In this document: positions 8,252 to 16,099 of the stretch, in pieces
Numbering within the stretch: position 1 is the first letter of the stretch
Layout: each line of letters opens with the position of its first letter
The notes under the pieces: generated by a model
What the model was told of the DNA's origin: nothing
The model's input: only the letters and a program-made list of their open reading frames with translations
The model's database searches: none
Translations under genes and position numbers: made by a program
NCBI GenBank assembly: GCA_016930835.1
Contig: JAFGGA010000055.1
Coordinates: 1-36,135, forward strand
Source: Deltaproteobacteria bacterium
GTDB taxonomy: Bacteria; Desulfobacterota; DSM-4660; Desulfatiglandales; HGW-15
Reading direction: 5' to 3'
DNA: 36,135 nucleotides

Positions 8252-8322
8252 ATATCATTTTAGATTTATGAAAAAACTGGCGAAAACCTATCGTTTGGAT
8301 TTAAAAAACCCCAAATTATGAC
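8252..8322. mobile_element. MITE-like element, copy 1
   Basis: A 71-base element of the family whose other copies are at 19970 and 24360. It begins TATCATTTTAGATTT after one changed base and ends near TTGGATTTAAAAAACC. The flanks CCGCATTG (8244-8251) and CCGCATCT (8323-8330) share six of eight bases, a decayed target duplication. It lies inside a ferritin-like gene fragment on the minus strand. This is the most diverged, hence probably the oldest, of the three copies. There is no coding capacity; mobilisation would need a transposase elsewhere. Confidence 0.7.
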
Positions 8323-8508
8323 CCGCATCTTCATCTGTATAGAGATTCCATTGCTCATTGTGCCGCTTCTCGTCACCAGCGATTTGTTCAAGGATGCGGC
8401 GATTCTCCGGCGATTTTTGCCTGCGGGCCAGTCGGCGATAAATACGATGTTCGGTCATTTCGTTCCGCTGAAAGTCCAGTAAGCGTTTTTTGTCTCAGGT
8501 GATAACAT
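8323..8508 (-). pseudogene. Fragment of a ferritin-like (VIT/rubrerythrin-type) gene, interrupted by a MITE
   Basis: The minus strand encodes LLDFQRNEMTEHRIYRRLA, then RILEQIAGDEKRHNEQW and LYTDEDA, the first two helices of a ferritin-like four-helix bundle as found at the N-terminus of VIT-type transporters and rubrerythrin relatives (E..H metal pattern in DEKRH). The likely ATG at 8508 is out of frame with this segment and a TGA sits between, so a small indel has occurred. After DEDA the reading runs into the 8252-8322 element. Beyond it the frame resumes as VIQAMMP and a stop at about 8224. No function is expected. Confidence 0.65.
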
Positions 8509-8564
8509 GGTTCATCCTTTGTTTTTCGCCGTAGATCCGGATTGCGTGAAAAGAGCAGATTATA

Positions 8565-9041
8565 TTAAGCTTCCAATATATTTTTCAGATTTCTGCCTTC
8601 TTCTCTTAAATACATTCTGAAATGAGATAACCCATCATCAATAGACTTCTTAAAAAATATTTTGCCGATCCAACCCATACGGAAAGTTGCTGATGATATA
8701 AAAAGGCACGCATCGTTTTTTTCTTCAATAATAAATTCTTTTTTTGGAAAAAACATTTTCATGGATTTGGATGTCGGCATGTATTCTATATGCCTATTCG
8801 GCAAGATTGTGGACATGACGAATGTAAACTTATGCGGTTTTCCATGAAGGTATTTCTCAGCATAGGCTACCGAGCCTACTGCCCATGGTTTTCCTTTTAA
8901 CCACCGGAAACTGATATTGTCCGCATTCAATGTTTTAAAGCTTACATCATCAACAATATTCGTTATGTAGTTGAATATCTTTTCCGCTGTTGTTTTGATC
9001 TCTATTTTTTCCGTAATGATGATATCTTCAAGAAAAGGCAT
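8565..9041 (-). CDS. SRPBCC-like (START/polyketide-cyclase fold) protein
   Basis: A 158-residue protein with an SRPBCC-type layout: an opening strand IIITEKIEIKTTAEKIFNYI (domain start with helix), WLKGKPWAVGSVAYAE in the middle, FTFVMSTILPNRHIEYM, and a C-terminal amphipathic helix (DDGLSHFRMYLREEGRNLKNIL). This fold makes a deep hydrophobic pocket for lipids or aromatic ligands; no catalytic residue can be named. The ATG at 9041 follows GGGGATGG. It starts 44 bases after the methyltransferase stop and is probably its operon partner. Confidence 0.7.
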   Translation of the reverse strand: MPFLEDIIITEKIEIKTTAEKIFNYITNIVDDVSFKTLNADNISFRWLKGKPWAVGSVAYAEKYLHGKPHKFTFVMSTILPNRHIEYMPTSKSMKMFFPKKEFIIEEKNDACLFISSATFRMGWIGKIFFKKSIDDGLSHFRMYLREEGRNLKNILEA

Positions 9042-9085
9042 TTATCCATCCCCAACATAAAGTGAGAAGCTATTGGATCATGGGC

Positions 9086-9862
9086 TTACATTTTTTTCCC
9101 TATATAGAAAACATAGCCGTAAAAGGCCTTATATTTATGGTACAGTTCGGCTTCATGCCTCTGGTTTTCCACGAGTTCCTCGGCGGCCTTATTGCCTGCG
9201 TACTTTTCCAAAAATTTTTCCTGCGCGGGAACTTGCGGAGCATAAAAATGTTCAGTCCAGCAATTTTCCGGCAGGACAAAAGTGGCCATCGGGATATATC
9301 CGGCCGTTTGCATCTGTGCAACCTTGTTTGAAATGATATCTATTCCCGGATATTCATCTTTCCAGAACTTATCGATTTCAAGAGGTCGTTCTTCGGTAAA
9401 CCAGGATGCCTCTGAAACGGCAATGAAGGCCCCCGGCTTCAAAAATCGACGCCATTCGTTCATGCCTCGTTCAAACCCGATATTGTAGATTGCTCCTTCC
9501 GACCAGATCAGGTCTAATTCTTCATTCTGAAAAGGAAGGTTGTCCATTGAACCCACTACGCCATTCACCCTATCCTGAAGATTCAGTTTCCGGCTATTCA
9601 TGTTGAATAGATCTATAAAGGCGGGAAACAGGTCAATGCCTGTGATATGTCCTGATGCATGATCAGCTATCACCATGGTCTGACCGCCGGTTCCACAACC
9701 TATATCGGCAATTTTTGATTCATTCGTCAGGTTATCCATAAAACTCAAGGCCTTGATGGTTACCTCAGGGCTTCCAGGCCCTTGTCGTTCTAAGCCCGAA
9801 TAATATTCGCAGATCAATTCAAAATCAAACTCATGAATGGATTTACTTTCATTATTCATCAT
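9086..9862 (-). CDS. Class I SAM-dependent methyltransferase
   Basis: A 258-residue class I methyltransferase. Motif I is IADIGCGTGGQT, the acidic end of beta-2 is TGIDLFP, and motif IV is DLIWSEGAIYNIGFERGM. The N-terminal helix region EFDFELICEYYSGLERQGPGSPE resembles the UbiE/COQ5-like small-molecule group. The C-terminal part is rich in aromatics (FYAPQVPAQEKFLEKYAG, YHKYKAFYGYVFYIG). The substrate is unknown. The start ATGATG at 9862 follows AGGGGA and overlaps the stop of a frameshifted upstream ORF, suggesting former translational coupling. The SRPBCC gene follows. Confidence 0.82.
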   Translation of the reverse strand: MMNNESKSIHEFDFELICEYYSGLERQGPGSPEVTIKALSFMDNLTNESKIADIGCGTGGQTMVIADHASGHITGIDLFPAFIDLFNMNSRKLNLQDRVNGVVGSMDNLPFQNEELDLIWSEGAIYNIGFERGMNEWRRFLKPGAFIAVSEASWFTEERPLEIDKFWKDEYPGIDIISNKVAQMQTAGYIPMATFVLPENCWTEHFYAPQVPAQEKFLEKYAGNKAAEELVENQRHEAELYHKYKAFYGYVFYIGKKM

Positions 9863-10113
9863 TTTCCCCTACTCTGCGTATTTACATTTCCACTGTTATC
9901 GGATTCGATAGTCTTATCCATTACATCCTCGCTGTTGATTGTGAGGAGCAGCCATTTCCCATCATGATAGGTTTTTGCCTCATCGCCAAAGACTGGCCTC
10001 TTCGTCATACCACACCATGATCATTCTGTTCAAGTGGTTCGATACGTCGCTTGCCTTTTGGCCTTCCGGCCAAGGATTAACAAGCAGATAGTGCCTTTCT
10101 TCTTGTCTTTCAT
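9859..10113 (-). pseudogene. Frameshifted ORF of unknown family
   Basis: In two successive minus-strand frames one reads HYLLVNPWPEGQKASDVSNH and LNRMIMVWYDEEASLW, then after a one-base shift near 9990 FGDEAKTYHDGKWLLLTINS and EDVMDKTIES, ending at a TGA that overlaps the ATG of the methyltransferase. A possible start ATG at 10113 needs a further shift after six codons. The amino-acid composition is protein-like and the frames abut neatly, so this is probably a recently broken first gene of the methyltransferase operon. I do not recognise the family. The rest of the gap to 10454 shows no gene. Confidence 0.45.
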
Positions 10114-10454
10114 CCCCTCGATATTGAAATGTGAAAAATGAGGATGTAGGGGCGAAAATGAAAATTATGGATATTTAACATATCATTTCCATATCTTTTC
10201 GTATCCTAAGATCACATTATTTTATCATTATTTCCAAGTATTTTTGTGCTGGCCTTGAAAAAAGATTCCCGAACCTCCCGAAACCGTTTTTTGATAAGCA
10301 TAGTCTTTTCTATTTTGCAACTTTTTGATATACTTTTATATCCTATAGATAAATGATTCGGTAAGAAATGAAGGTCCCCCAGAGCGGTGGGGTCAAAGGC
10401 GAATAAAACCAATCAGATACTGGAAAAATTCCTATTCAAAATGTTCGGAGACAT

Positions 10455-13208
10455 ATGGATACAGCAGATAAGCAAAACAATAAAGCCGGAACATTTTCCA
10501 TCTGCCAAGTAACCGGCTTGCCCGTCCTTCAAAAACCGGAGTGGACCAAGGTTCGTTTTGATGATCATTTCGTTGTTACCTACCGTAAATTGGGTGATCA
10601 TATCATCCATATCCAACCTTCAGGGTACGCAAGCCTTAAGGGGGTTGAATCCCATGTGGCATTCGTCGGCAAGCTCGTCCATGAATTTTTTGCGAAGGGG
10701 ATCCCCATCGTATCCATACAGGATTATCAGGAGCTTCATGGCGTTTCCATGGAGGCACGGAGATATTTTATCAACTATTATAAAACAGAGACGCCGCTTA
10801 TTTGTGTCATATTCTGTCATACTTCCGCATTCATGAAGTTGGCGATCAAGCTCGCCCAGCGTTTTTACACATTTCGGTTTCAACTGTTTTTCGTCAATAA
10901 CTATGCTGATGCAGTCACCCTGGCCCGTAACAAATTATCGGAAGAGATTGAATCTTCTACAGGGGATGTCCCCGTCCGATCCGTGATGCATTACCCGATA
11001 CATGGGGGAACGGGCCAGGAGGGAGGTTCACTCATCATAGAAGCAGGACAAGATGCACCCGATAACCGCTTTCAAGATGATACATTACAAAAGAATATCC
11101 ATGAGATTCTTCAATTCATAGGCCGCATCCATTGGAAATCCGACGGTGTGGATAAAACCATACAGGATTTCGACCGCAATCATCCGTTTGCTTCCGTGTT
11201 TGACGCGATCTTGCTGATCAAGACCGATCTTGATCAGTCATTGAAAGAGCGGATGATGGCTGAAGAGGAGCTTAGAAAGAGCGAAGAGAAATACAAACAG
11301 ATTGTGAGTAATATTTCGGACCTCCTATATTTTCACGATTTGGACGGCACCTTTCGAAACTCCAATTTCGTCTATATGCCGGCATTGGGATACACTGAAA
11401 GTGAATTGGAAAATCTGAATGTGAGAGATTTGATCCCCAAAAAATTCAGGCATGAATTTGAAGAATATTTAAAGAGGATTAAGAAGCACGGAAAAGATGA
11501 AGGCCTCATGCGGGTGGTGACAAAAGACGGGGCAGAACATATTTTGGAATACAGAAACACATTGGTCTATGCGACTGATGGCAGTCAGGAGCCCGTTGGT
11601 GTGCAGGGGTTTGCCAGTGATGTTACGGATCGGATGCACGCTGAAAAGGCCTTGCGGGAAAGTGAGGAGAAATATCGAAGCATCCTTGAAAACATGGAGG
11701 AAGGTTATTATGAGGTGGATTTGGACGGCAATCTGCTGTTCTTTAATCATGCCATTATTCGGTTGCTCGGTTACCCCGAGGATGAATTAAAAGGCATGAA
11801 TTATAAAACCTATATTGCCCCGGAGTACACGAAAAAGGTGTATGATATTTTCAATAATGTTTTTAGGACCGGTAGACCGGTCAAGGAAGCCAAATATGAA
11901 GTCATTTTAAGGGATAAATCCAAACGAATCGTGGATATCTCGGTATCCCTCATCAAAAATTCAAAAGGCGAACCTATCGGTTTTCGCGGGATTATAAGGG
12001 ACGTGACGGAGCTTGTTCTGACGCAGGAAGAAAGAAAGAGATTACGCGCCAAGCTTCAACACGCGCAAAAAATGGAGGCTATCGGTACTTTGGCCGGAGG
12101 TGTGGCACATGACCTGAATAACATCCTTTCCGGATTGGTCAGCTACCCGGAATTATTGCTCATGGATCTGCCACGGGATAGTCACTTAAGAAAGCCGATC
12201 CAGATTATTCAAAAATCAGGAGAGAAGGCGGCCGCTATTGTTCAAGATTTATTGACTTTGGCCAGGAGAGGGGTCTCCATTAAAGTGGTCGTGAGTTTAA
12301 ATAATATTATATCGGAATATCTTAAAAGTCCGGAATATGAAAAACTCCTTTCCTACCATCCCCATGTTTCCGTTGAGATCCGGCTTGAAGAAGCATTGCT
12401 TTATATAATCGGTTCCCCAGTACACCTGGCCAAGACTGTAATGAATCTGGTTTCAAACGCCGCTGAAGCTATGCCCGAAGGGGGCATGTTGATTATATCC
12501 ACACAAAACCTTTATATTGATAACCCGTTGGAGGATTACGCGGAGCTGAATTTAAGGGTTGGTGAATATGTCGTCCTCAAAGTCACCGATACGGGTACGG
12601 GTATTTCATCAGAAGACATGGAACATATTTTTGATCCTTTTTATACCAAAAAGGTCATGGGCAGAACCGGCACCGGCCTGGGGATGGCCGTTGTTTGGGG
12701 GGCGGTGAAAGATCATCAAGGATCTATCGATCTGGAAAGCCAGATAGGCAAGGGGACGACGTTTACGATCTATTTCCCAGCAACGAGAGAAGAACCCAAA
12801 AAAGTTGAACCGTCATTATTTTTGGAAAAATACGCAAGCAAGGGGGAGTCTATTTTGGTCGTGGATGATGTGGAAGAACAGCGATTCATCGCGTCTGGCA
12901 TGCTGACCAAATTGGGGTACACCGTTGTAACGGTTCATAGCGGGGAGGAGGCGGTTTCCTATTTAGAGAAACATCGCGTGGATCTCGTTCTACTGGATAT
13001 GATCATGGACCCGGGGATAGACGGATTAGAGACCTATCGCCGAATCCTTCAATATCATCCCAGGCAAAAGGCCATTATCGCGAGTGGTTTTAGCGAGACC
13101 ATTCGCGTGAAAGAGGCCAGAAGATTGGGAGCCGGAGCCTATATTAAGAAACCTTACCTCCTGGAAAAGATCGGCTTGGCCATAAGGACGGAGTTGGATA
13201 GGAACTAG
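10455..13208 (+). CDS. Hybrid histidine kinase: N-terminal unknown domain, two PAS, HisKA-HATPase, REC
   Basis: A 917-residue soluble hybrid sensor kinase with no membrane segment. Residues about 25-165 (FDDHFVVTYRKLGDHIIHIQ through VNNYADAVTLARNKL) form a domain I do not recognise, possibly STAS-like. PAS domains follow at about 278-398 and 406-520, then a coiled linker, HisKA with phospho-acceptor His552 in AGGVAHDLNN, HATPase (NLVSNAAEAMPEGG, DTGTGIS, GTGLGM) and a C-terminal receiver (ILVVDDVEEQ, phospho-acceptor Asp848 in LLDMIMD, Lys in YIKKPY). The C-terminal receiver suggests feedback or phosphorelay output to an unlinked partner. The HisKA-HATPase-REC half is a close paralogue of the convergent kinase at 13606. 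The ATG is preceded by CGGAGAC. Confidence 0.92.
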   Translation: MDTADKQNNKAGTFSICQVTGLPVLQKPEWTKVRFDDHFVVTYRKLGDHIIHIQPSGYASLKGVESHVAFVGKLVHEFFAKGIPIVSIQDYQELHGVSMEARRYFINYYKTETPLICVIFCHTSAFMKLAIKLAQRFYTFRFQLFFVNNYADAVTLARNKLSEEIESSTGDVPVRSVMHYPIHGGTGQEGGSLIIEAGQDAPDNRFQDDTLQKNIHEILQFIGRIHWKSDGVDKTIQDFDRNHPFASVFDAILLIKTDLDQSLKERMMAEEELRKSEEKYKQIVSNISDLLYFHDLDGTFRNSNFVYMPALGYTESELENLNVRDLIPKKFRHEFEEYLKRIKKHGKDEGLMRVVTKDGAEHILEYRNTLVYATDGSQEPVGVQGFASDVTDRMHAEKALRESEEKYRSILENMEEGYYEVDLDGNLLFFNHAIIRLLGYPEDELKGMNYKTYIAPEYTKKVYDIFNNVFRTGRPVKEAKYEVILRDKSKRIVDISVSLIKNSKGEPIGFRGIIRDVTELVLTQEERKRLRAKLQHAQKMEAIGTLAGGVAHDLNNILSGLVSYPELLLMDLPRDSHLRKPIQIIQKSGEKAAAIVQDLLTLARRGVSIKVVVSLNNIISEYLKSPEYEKLLSYHPHVSVEIRLEEALLYIIGSPVHLAKTVMNLVSNAAEAMPEGGMLIISTQNLYIDNPLEDYAELNLRVGEYVVLKVTDTGTGISSEDMEHIFDPFYTKKVMGRTGTGLGMAVVWGAVKDHQGSIDLESQIGKGTTFTIYFPATREEPKKVEPSLFLEKYASKGESILVVDDVEEQRFIASGMLTKLGYTVVTVHSGEEAVSYLEKHRVDLVLLDMIMDPGIDGLETYRRILQYHPRQKAIIASGFSETIRVKEARRLGAGAYIKKPYLLEKIGLAIRTELDRN

Positions 13209-13286
13209 GGTGATCTTTCCTCATCAACCCGGGCTATTGCATCAATAGTCTTCATCAAATTCATAGACAAGTCCCACGTTTTGCCG

Positions 13287-13600
13287 TCAACCGGTAGTGA
13301 TCGCCTGGACTCTTTTCGAGCTGCCCCCGGTGTTGATCAGGCTGACCACCGCTACTACGATCTACAGCGCAGTGGTGAATACCCAGGTATAGGTCAAGAA
13401 GGCCCCTCCTGTGGTCGGTGGCGCCATGACAAGGAGTGTGCTGAATAGGTGACTCGCGTGCATGAGTAACACCACAAATAGGCTCTCGGTGTGGTCATGG
13501 ACCCAAACCATGAGCACCCTGCAGGCCGTCAGTTATGGGATAACACAGAAGGAGTACTGCGGCAGAAAGAGGGCCGGGTAAATGGCTTCAGCACTTAACA
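13287..13600 (-). pseudogene. Remnant of a CPBP-family intramembrane protease
   Basis: The minus strand reads AIYPALFLPQYSFCVIP, stop, LTACRVLMVWVHDHTESLFV, VLLMHASHLFSTLLVM, GGAFLTYTWVFTTAL, stop, IVVAVVSLINTGG. This matches the C-terminal part of CPBP (CAAX protease/bacteriocin-processing) membrane proteins, with the RVLMVWVYD and LMHAS words of that family. Two in-frame stops (TAA, TAG) and the missing N-terminal half, with its EExxxR motif, show a dead gene. It occupies the 397-base gap between the two convergent kinases. Confidence 0.65.
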
Positions 13601-13605
13601 GGTAT

Positions 13606-15642
13606 TCAGACATCGTAAAAATCCTCAGCCTGAATATCAAGCCCGGCTCTGACAGCCAGGCCGATTTTCTCCAAAGAATACGGCTTTTGGATATAGCCAC
13701 TCACACCTATCTTCAGGGCCTCCTTGACTCGTTCAGTTTCAGAGAAACCGCTGGCAATAATGGCTTTTTGATGAGGATGGTATTTCTGAATTCGTTTATA
13801 TGTTTCCAGGCCATCCATGCCGGGATCCATTATCATATCCAAAATCAAAAGATCCGCTGAATTTTTCTTCATATATTCAATGGCCTCTTCACCGCTGGAT
13901 AAGGTGATAACAGAGTATCCTAATTTTTTCAGGATTAAAGATGCAATCAGCCGTTGTTCTTCAATATCGTCAACAAGCAATATTTTCTCTTTCCCCTTGA
14001 TCTCATTTAAAGGTACACTCATTTCACTACTATCCACTTTTTCCTCTGTCACAGGAAAATATAGATCAAACCGTGATCCTTTACCTCTAGTGCTTTGAAC
14101 ATCTATATACCCGTTGTGATCTTTGACTGTGCCCCAAACCACGGTCATACCCAAACCCGTTCCACTTCGACCCATTACTTTTTTTGTATAAAATGGCTCG
14201 AATATCCTGCCGATTTCTTCGGAGGACATGCCTACTCCAAAATCAGTTATACTCAGTATGACATATTTGCCTTTTCGAATGTCGTCATATCCTTTTACAG
14301 GCTTATCGATATATTTTTTTGTGGTGGACACGATGATTTTTCCGCCATCAGGCATCGCCTCCGCGGCGTTTGAGATGAGATTCATGACACATTTGGATAG
14401 ATGAACGGGTGATCCGGCAATATTAGGAAGATCCCGGTCAAGATTTATCTCAATCTGAACACTCGGGTGATATTGTTTCATGGTTTCATATTCAGGACTG
14501 CATAACAGGTCAGATATGATGCTGTTCAGATTTACTATCTCCGAGATGGTAACTCCTCTCCGTGCCAGGGTCAGGAGGTCCTGAACGATTGCAGCGGCTT
14601 TTTGTCCCGATTTCCGAATGGTCAAGATGGATGCCCGCAAAGGATCATTTTCTGAAAGGTCCATCAAAAGCAGTTCGGGATAAGTTACGAGACCGGATAA
14701 GATATTGTTTAAGTCATGTGCCACTCCTCCAGCCAGGGTACCAATAGCCTCCATTTTCTGGGCGCGTTGAAGATGCGCCTGGAGCCGTATCCTCTCCTCC
14801 TCCGACTTCTTGTGATCAGTGTTGTCCTCAAAAAGGCCCACGCCCCCAACAAATCCTCCTTCCTCATCGGTAATTCCATGGTAAATGGCTTTCAAGAACA
14901 ATTTTTCTCCGTTGAACACAGAAATATAATCATCCTCGAAATGCCCAAGCTTGCCATCCAGCGAATCCTGAAGCGCTTTTATCATCTTTTCGTTGTGCGG
15001 TAATTGAAGCATATTGAAGCCCCTGAGTTTTTCTGGAGAGGCCCCCATAATTTCGGCAAACCTGTTATTCAGGTTAAGGATGATACCATTTTTATCATAA
15101 TGTATTGCACCAACCGGCAGATGGTTGAATAGCATTTGATAACGTTCCTTACTTGCTCTCAGTTCTTGTTCGATCTTTTTACGTTTTCTGATGTCTTGAG
15201 CCAATTGCTCGTTCATCTGTTTTAGATCACCTGTTCGTTCTTCGACTTTTCGCTCTAATTCCAGGGCATATTTCTTCAACTTCGCATCGGATTCCCTTAA
15301 ACGGTCTGTCATCTGGTTAAAAGAAACAGCTAGCTCTCCGACTTCGTCTTTGTTTTGAACCTTCACATGGTGAGACAGGTCGCCATGCCCTATTTTCTTT
15401 ACACCTTCCAATAATTGACTGATTGGTTTGCTGAAAGAGCGGGAAAAGAAATAACAAATGACTAATCCAATGATAATAAGGATAATGACGAGTATTGATG
15501 AGTTCAGTATGCGTTTATTCACTTCATCGTCTATTCTTTCAAGAGAAATACCCAGTCGGATGTATCCGATGCTTTTATCTTCGTAATTGACGGGTGCGCT
15601 TATGTCCAGGATGGCATGGTTGTTCATATCACCGGAAGTCAA
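13606..15642 (-). CDS. Membrane hybrid histidine kinase, C-terminal portion (HAMP-PAS-HisKA-HATPase-REC)
   Basis: This 678-residue frame holds the second membrane segment (about 46-68), a HAMP domain (SKPISQLLEGVKKIGHGDLS), a coiled coil, one PAS domain, HisKA with His309 in GGVAHDLNN, HATPase (NLISNAAEAMPDGG, GTGLGM) and a receiver with Asp602 in ILDMIMD. It is read from a TTG with no ribosome site directly after an in-frame TAA (15643-15645). Upstream of that stop the same frame encodes the first membrane segment and most of the extracytoplasmic domain, so the original protein was about 805 residues. The kinase core is paralogous to the one at 10455. As it stands the gene is probably broken or depends on readthrough. 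Confidence 0.85.
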   Translation of the reverse strand: MTSGDMNNHAILDISAPVNYEDKSIGYIRLGISLERIDDEVNKRILNSSILVIILIIIGLVICYFFSRSFSKPISQLLEGVKKIGHGDLSHHVKVQNKDEVGELAVSFNQMTDRLRESDAKLKKYALELERKVEERTGDLKQMNEQLAQDIRKRKKIEQELRASKERYQMLFNHLPVGAIHYDKNGIILNLNNRFAEIMGASPEKLRGFNMLQLPHNEKMIKALQDSLDGKLGHFEDDYISVFNGEKLFLKAIYHGITDEEGGFVGGVGLFEDNTDHKKSEEERIRLQAHLQRAQKMEAIGTLAGGVAHDLNNILSGLVTYPELLLMDLSENDPLRASILTIRKSGQKAAAIVQDLLTLARRGVTISEIVNLNSIISDLLCSPEYETMKQYHPSVQIEINLDRDLPNIAGSPVHLSKCVMNLISNAAEAMPDGGKIIVSTTKKYIDKPVKGYDDIRKGKYVILSITDFGVGMSSEEIGRIFEPFYTKKVMGRSGTGLGMTVVWGTVKDHNGYIDVQSTRGKGSRFDLYFPVTEEKVDSSEMSVPLNEIKGKEKILLVDDIEEQRLIASLILKKLGYSVITLSSGEEAIEYMKKNSADLLILDMIMDPGMDGLETYKRIQKYHPHQKAIIASGFSETERVKEALKIGVSGYIQKPYSLEKIGLAVRAGLDIQAEDFYDV

Positions 15643-16023
15643 TTACGCTAATTCCATATCATCGAGTCTGTCCTTCGGGGGTAGGTCGTTTTCGATTCCA
15701 CCAAATAACACTTTATGTGCCAGCCTTAATCCTGAATCATTATATACATACACATACAGGAGATCTTTTGATTCGCATAGTTGTGAAATGAACGTATCTA
15801 AAATCCTTTTATCTTCTATCACTATTCCTTCAGCTATCTTTTGTGAAAATTCCTTAGCCAGAAGTTTCCCCCTTTCTCTAAACTCTCCTGACATATTGTT
15901 CTTCAGATTTTTCAGGAAAAAAACCGAGATGGCGGACATTGAGAATATCATCAATGCTGATACCAATATGAATATTCTTGCCCGAAAACTGAGTCGAATG
16001 TCTGACAATGTTGTTTCTCTCAT
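15643..16023 (-). CDS. N-terminal sensor part of the same kinase, ended by in-frame TAA
   Basis: A 126-residue frame containing an N-terminal transmembrane helix (about 17-37, ILVSALMIFSMSAISVFFL) and an extracytoplasmic helix-strand region (EFRERGKLLAKEFSQKIAEG, then LLYVYVYNDSGLRLAHKVL), typical of single-Cache-like sensor domains. It stops at TAA after DDMELA, and the same frame continues without shift as LTSGDMNNHAILDISAPVNY in the next entry, which finishes the sensor fold (ISAPVNYEDKSIGYIRLGIS). Thus this is one gene split by a nonsense codon, most simply CAA or GAA to TAA. There is no clear ribosome site before the ATG. It lies 76 bases after the FIST gene. Confidence 0.75.
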   Translation of the reverse strand: MRETTLSDIRLSFRARIFILVSALMIFSMSAISVFFLKNLKNNMSGEFRERGKLLAKEFSQKIAEGIVIEDKRILDTFISQLCESKDLLYVYVYNDSGLRLAHKVLFGGIENDLPPKDRLDDMELA

Positions 16024-16099
16024 CTAGGTGGAAATGATGGAAGCACATCCGATCATTCAAAAAAAATACAATTTATGATTTTTTTTCGCCATTGGTCAT

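Noticed and set aside
10325-10351. Promoter TTGATA…TAGATA before the soluble kinase
   Set aside because: The spacing is only 13-15 bases, too short for a convincing sigma-70 promoter.
15643-15645. TAA as a recoded amino-acid codon in the kinase
   Set aside because: TAA recoding is not known in this kind of bacterium and no other gene here uses it internally; a nonsense mutation or sequence error is simpler.
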